A stretch of 64,000 bases of DNA, from positions 22,397,644 through 22,461,643 of the forward strand of contig OX243822.1 of the NCBI GenBank assembly GCA_945859605.1. The letters are read 5' to 3'. A model generated the notes under the pieces. It saw nothing but the letters and a program-made list of their open reading frames with translations. It was not told the origin of the DNA and ran no database searches. Positions 63,401 through 64,000 of the stretch are shown in pieces (positions within the stretch are counted from its first letter, which is position 1; each line of letters begins with the position of its first letter). The stretch is from Lumbricus rubellus. Taxonomy: Eukaryota; Annelida; Clitellata; Crassiclitellata; Lumbricidae. The translations under genes were made by a program, and so were the position numbers.

Positions 63401-64000
63401 AGCTCCACTGCCACCTCCTCCAAAATCTGACACAGGTTGTCGATTCAAGGCTGGTCTCATTCTAGGAGTTGCAGCCCTAGTGGATGGCCAGCCCGCAGAC
63501 CCAGGAGATCCACTAGGTCTTGCCATAGCAAGTCGAGGTCCATACGCACCACTTGGAATTCGTGGTCGGAGTGCGCCAGGTGCCGAGGAGCCGTAAGCAG
63601 TCGAGTTGTAAGCGTTCGGGTCCTGCCGACCATAGTCGCCTGACTCTCCCTCATAGTACTGCTCATACTGGGCACTTGCACTGGGATGATTAGTTGCTGA
63701 CACTTTACTAACCAACTGCTGGAGTGCCATCTTCGCATAAGACGCTCCTTGCTCGGCTGCTCCTTGAGGTGGCAGTTGCTGTCGCATTGCTCCCTGTTGA
63801 AAGCCTGGGCTGGGATGCTCAGCAAATCTAGGAGCTGCTGATCTAGGAGATGCCATTCTAGGAGCTGCTGGTCTAGTTGGAGCTCTAACAGCAGCTGCTT
63901 GCCCAGACTGAGAAGCCCAGGAATACTGAGATGCTGTTGCCTGTTGTTCCCAGCCAGCCACATCACCACTGGCCAATTGACTTGCAGGCGTCTCCTGGTA
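38677..64000 (-). CDS. Large protein with four matrin/U1-type zinc fingers, 5' end outside window
   Basis: Fifteen exons, 5' to 3': 62959->64000, 62076-62203, 61090-61302, 59926-59991, 59622-59687, 59445-59498, 58630-58731, 53715-53783, 47010-47145, 45991-46130, 42965-43115, 42114-42182, 40437-41272, 40027-40134, 38677-39141. They sum to 3645 bases in one frame, 1214 residues and a stop. Fingers: CKICDIKF..HIRSTSHH; CYVCNFLF..HLTGMLH; CEVCNISC..HIVGAKH; CDLCQCKM..HVTGIKH. Such fingers bind double-stranded RNA or sit in splicing proteins, so a nuclear RNA-binding role is inferred. Exon 1 is Ala/Pro/Gly-rich with a seven-residue RGAGPG-type repeat. An acidic stretch precedes finger 1. Exon 13 has a Pro/Arg-rich region and three 22-residue HYGKRPAGYEEERR repeats. 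The end, SKRFRFGL, is basic. There is no DZF domain, so it is not ZFR, and I cannot name it. The join over 47146-53714 is the weakest: it needs the second AG of CAGAG. Confidence 0.8.
40540..40737 (-). repeat. Coding tandem repeat, 66 bp x 3
   Basis: Inside exon 13 of the zinc-finger gene. The unit encodes (H/S)DHYGKRPAGYEEERRVSGG with near-identical DNA, so expansion is recent or conversion is active. The length is a multiple of three and the frame is kept. Confidence 0.85.
41273..42113. other. Intron of the zinc-finger gene
   Basis: Intronic sequence between exons 12 and 13. Nothing recognisable is seen. Confidence 0.4.
43579..45501. mobile_element. Foldback transposon with about 550-bp inverted arms
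   Basis: The element is 43583-45497 (1915 bp), starting GGGTCATTCCATGTCAAATC and ending with the inverse. TAGT flanks both ends (43579-43582, 45498-45501), a likely 4-bp target duplication. The arms, 43583 to about 44131 and about 44950 to 45497, are nearly identical inverted copies. A weaker inverted match continues inwards (44135-44330 against 44660-44850). Two direct copies of TACCTATCCCACATGGCCAT occur inside, near 44538 and 44923. No transposase is encoded. It lies in the intron between exons 10 and 11 of the zinc-finger gene. Confidence 0.88.
46278..46377. repeat. 25-bp minisatellite, four copies
   Basis: Unit ACATAAATATTAAGGACTAG followed by ATGTC, four times with small changes, in the intron between exons 9 and 10 of the zinc-finger gene. 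Confidence 0.9.
48363..48443. repeat. (TCTG)n(TCTA)n microsatellite
   Basis: Compound tetranucleotide run, about 6 TCTG-type then about 13 TCTA-type units, in an intron of the zinc-finger gene. Confidence 0.95.
50022..50100. repeat. Long perfect hairpin
   Basis: Left arm GCTAAGCAAAAAGACAGTAA plus CTC and right arm GAGTTACTGTCTTTTTGCTA plus AGC are exact complements, with a loop of 16 bases. The stem extends through CTGCCG/CGGCAG with a one-base bulge. Either strand could fold. It is a small foldback MITE or a possible small-RNA precursor. Confidence 0.85.
53393..53502. repeat. 28-bp minisatellite, about four copies
   Basis: Unit GATGCTACACAAATTCTCAG followed by ATAACTAA, with decayed units on both sides, in the intron 5' of zinc-finger exon 9. 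Confidence 0.85.
54562..54985 (-). mobile_element. tRNA-derived SINE, family B, diverged and interrupted
   Basis: Minus-strand head TGGTGTAGTGGTGGG near 54978 with a degenerate B box GGTTAGGATCC. The 3' end, TTGAAGGGGCGTTATA, is at 54562-54577. About 200 bp of extra sequence, including GGCCCCCT words at 54670-54840, separates head from tail. Confidence 0.55.
57842..57924. mobile_element. piggyBac-like palindromic MITE, second family
   Basis: TTAA-CCCTTTCCCGCCGGA at the left and TCCGGCGGGAATGGG-TTAA at the right, with GGGTCGCGGGTGACCC in the middle; 83 bp with both TTAA sites. It has the same architecture as copies at 20163 and 62738 but different core sequence. Confidence 0.6.
58880..59097 (-). 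mobile_element. LINE relic (CR1/L2-like 3' end)
   Basis: The minus strand encodes LPTSVRSANSVEAFKSRLKT and YMFSKAYF, the typical C-terminal end of CR1/L2-type ORF2. A short 3' tail with GGCGCCATAGAAATTG and (ATT)n follows. It lies in the intron between exons 6 and 7 of the zinc-finger gene. Confidence 0.75.
62738..62808. mobile_element. Tiny piggyBac-like palindromic MITE, copy 2
   Basis: 71 bp, TTAA to TTAA, about 90 per cent like 20163-20233 by eye. A decayed core of the same family, GTATAGGATTTCCCATACAA, sits at about 59733-59752. Confidence 0.65.
63262..63388 (-). repeat. Coding 21-bp repeat in the zinc-finger gene
   Basis: About six units encoding (I/V)R(G/T)AGPG, in exon 1 of the window's part of the gene. 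The result is an Arg/Gly/Pro-rich disordered tract of the kind often found in RNA-binding proteins. Confidence 0.8.

Noticed and set aside
63066..63596. Long plus-strand open frame opposite the zinc-finger exon
   Set aside because: Mirror of the GC-rich Gly/Pro/Arg coding exon on the minus strand, which joins in frame to the next exon.

Overview
The window is animal nuclear DNA, not bacterial. Its genes are split into short exons with GT-AG introns. It is AT-rich by eye and full of transposon relics. The proteins I recognise (a PAF-acetylhydrolase alpha subunit, histone H2A.X, PA2G4/EBP1, a THAP protein) are general metazoan ones. Frequent words such as 'aggcctac', the many MITE families and the THAP relic suggest a marine invertebrate, perhaps a deuterostome such as an echinoderm or hemichordate. 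That placement is a guess. All coordinates were read by hand, and exon joins were checked by reading-frame phase.

Layout. 1-231: last exon of an unidentified plus-strand coiled-coil gene. 1778-5445 (minus): complete five-exon PAF acetylhydrolase 1b catalytic subunit gene, with a 168-bp hAT-type MITE and a foldback MITE in its introns. 6393-8268 (plus): a three-exon THAP-domain gene with a frameshift and lost zinc ligands, probably a pseudogene. 7.1-10.6 kb: foldback MITEs, nested tRNA-derived SINEs and a hAT MITE with an 8-bp target duplication. 11.34-17.66 kb: an apparent composite transposon. Long inverted arms enclose a broken transposase-like gene and a 165-bp tandem array. They also enclose a second element, 15465-17427, which has 29-bp inverted ends, an 8-bp target duplication and a core of degenerate GTTCC repeats. 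19637-23153 (minus): H2A.X with one 3.1-kb intron. 25456-36599 (minus): complete 13-exon PA2G4. 38677 to the right edge (minus): a large 15-exon gene for a protein with four matrin/U1-type zinc fingers and disordered Pro/Gly/Arg-rich regions. Its 5' end is outside the window, and a 1.9-kb foldback transposon sits in one intron.

The cellular genes do not form a pathway. Three of them (H2A.X, PA2G4, the zinc-finger gene) are nuclear or nucleolar chromatin/RNA proteins read from the same strand. I found no tRNA gene, rRNA or CRISPR array. The strongest candidates for something undescribed are the satellite-cored element at 15.5-17.4 kb with P-element-like ends, the composite around it, the four-finger protein, and a SINE/LINE pair sharing a 3' tail.
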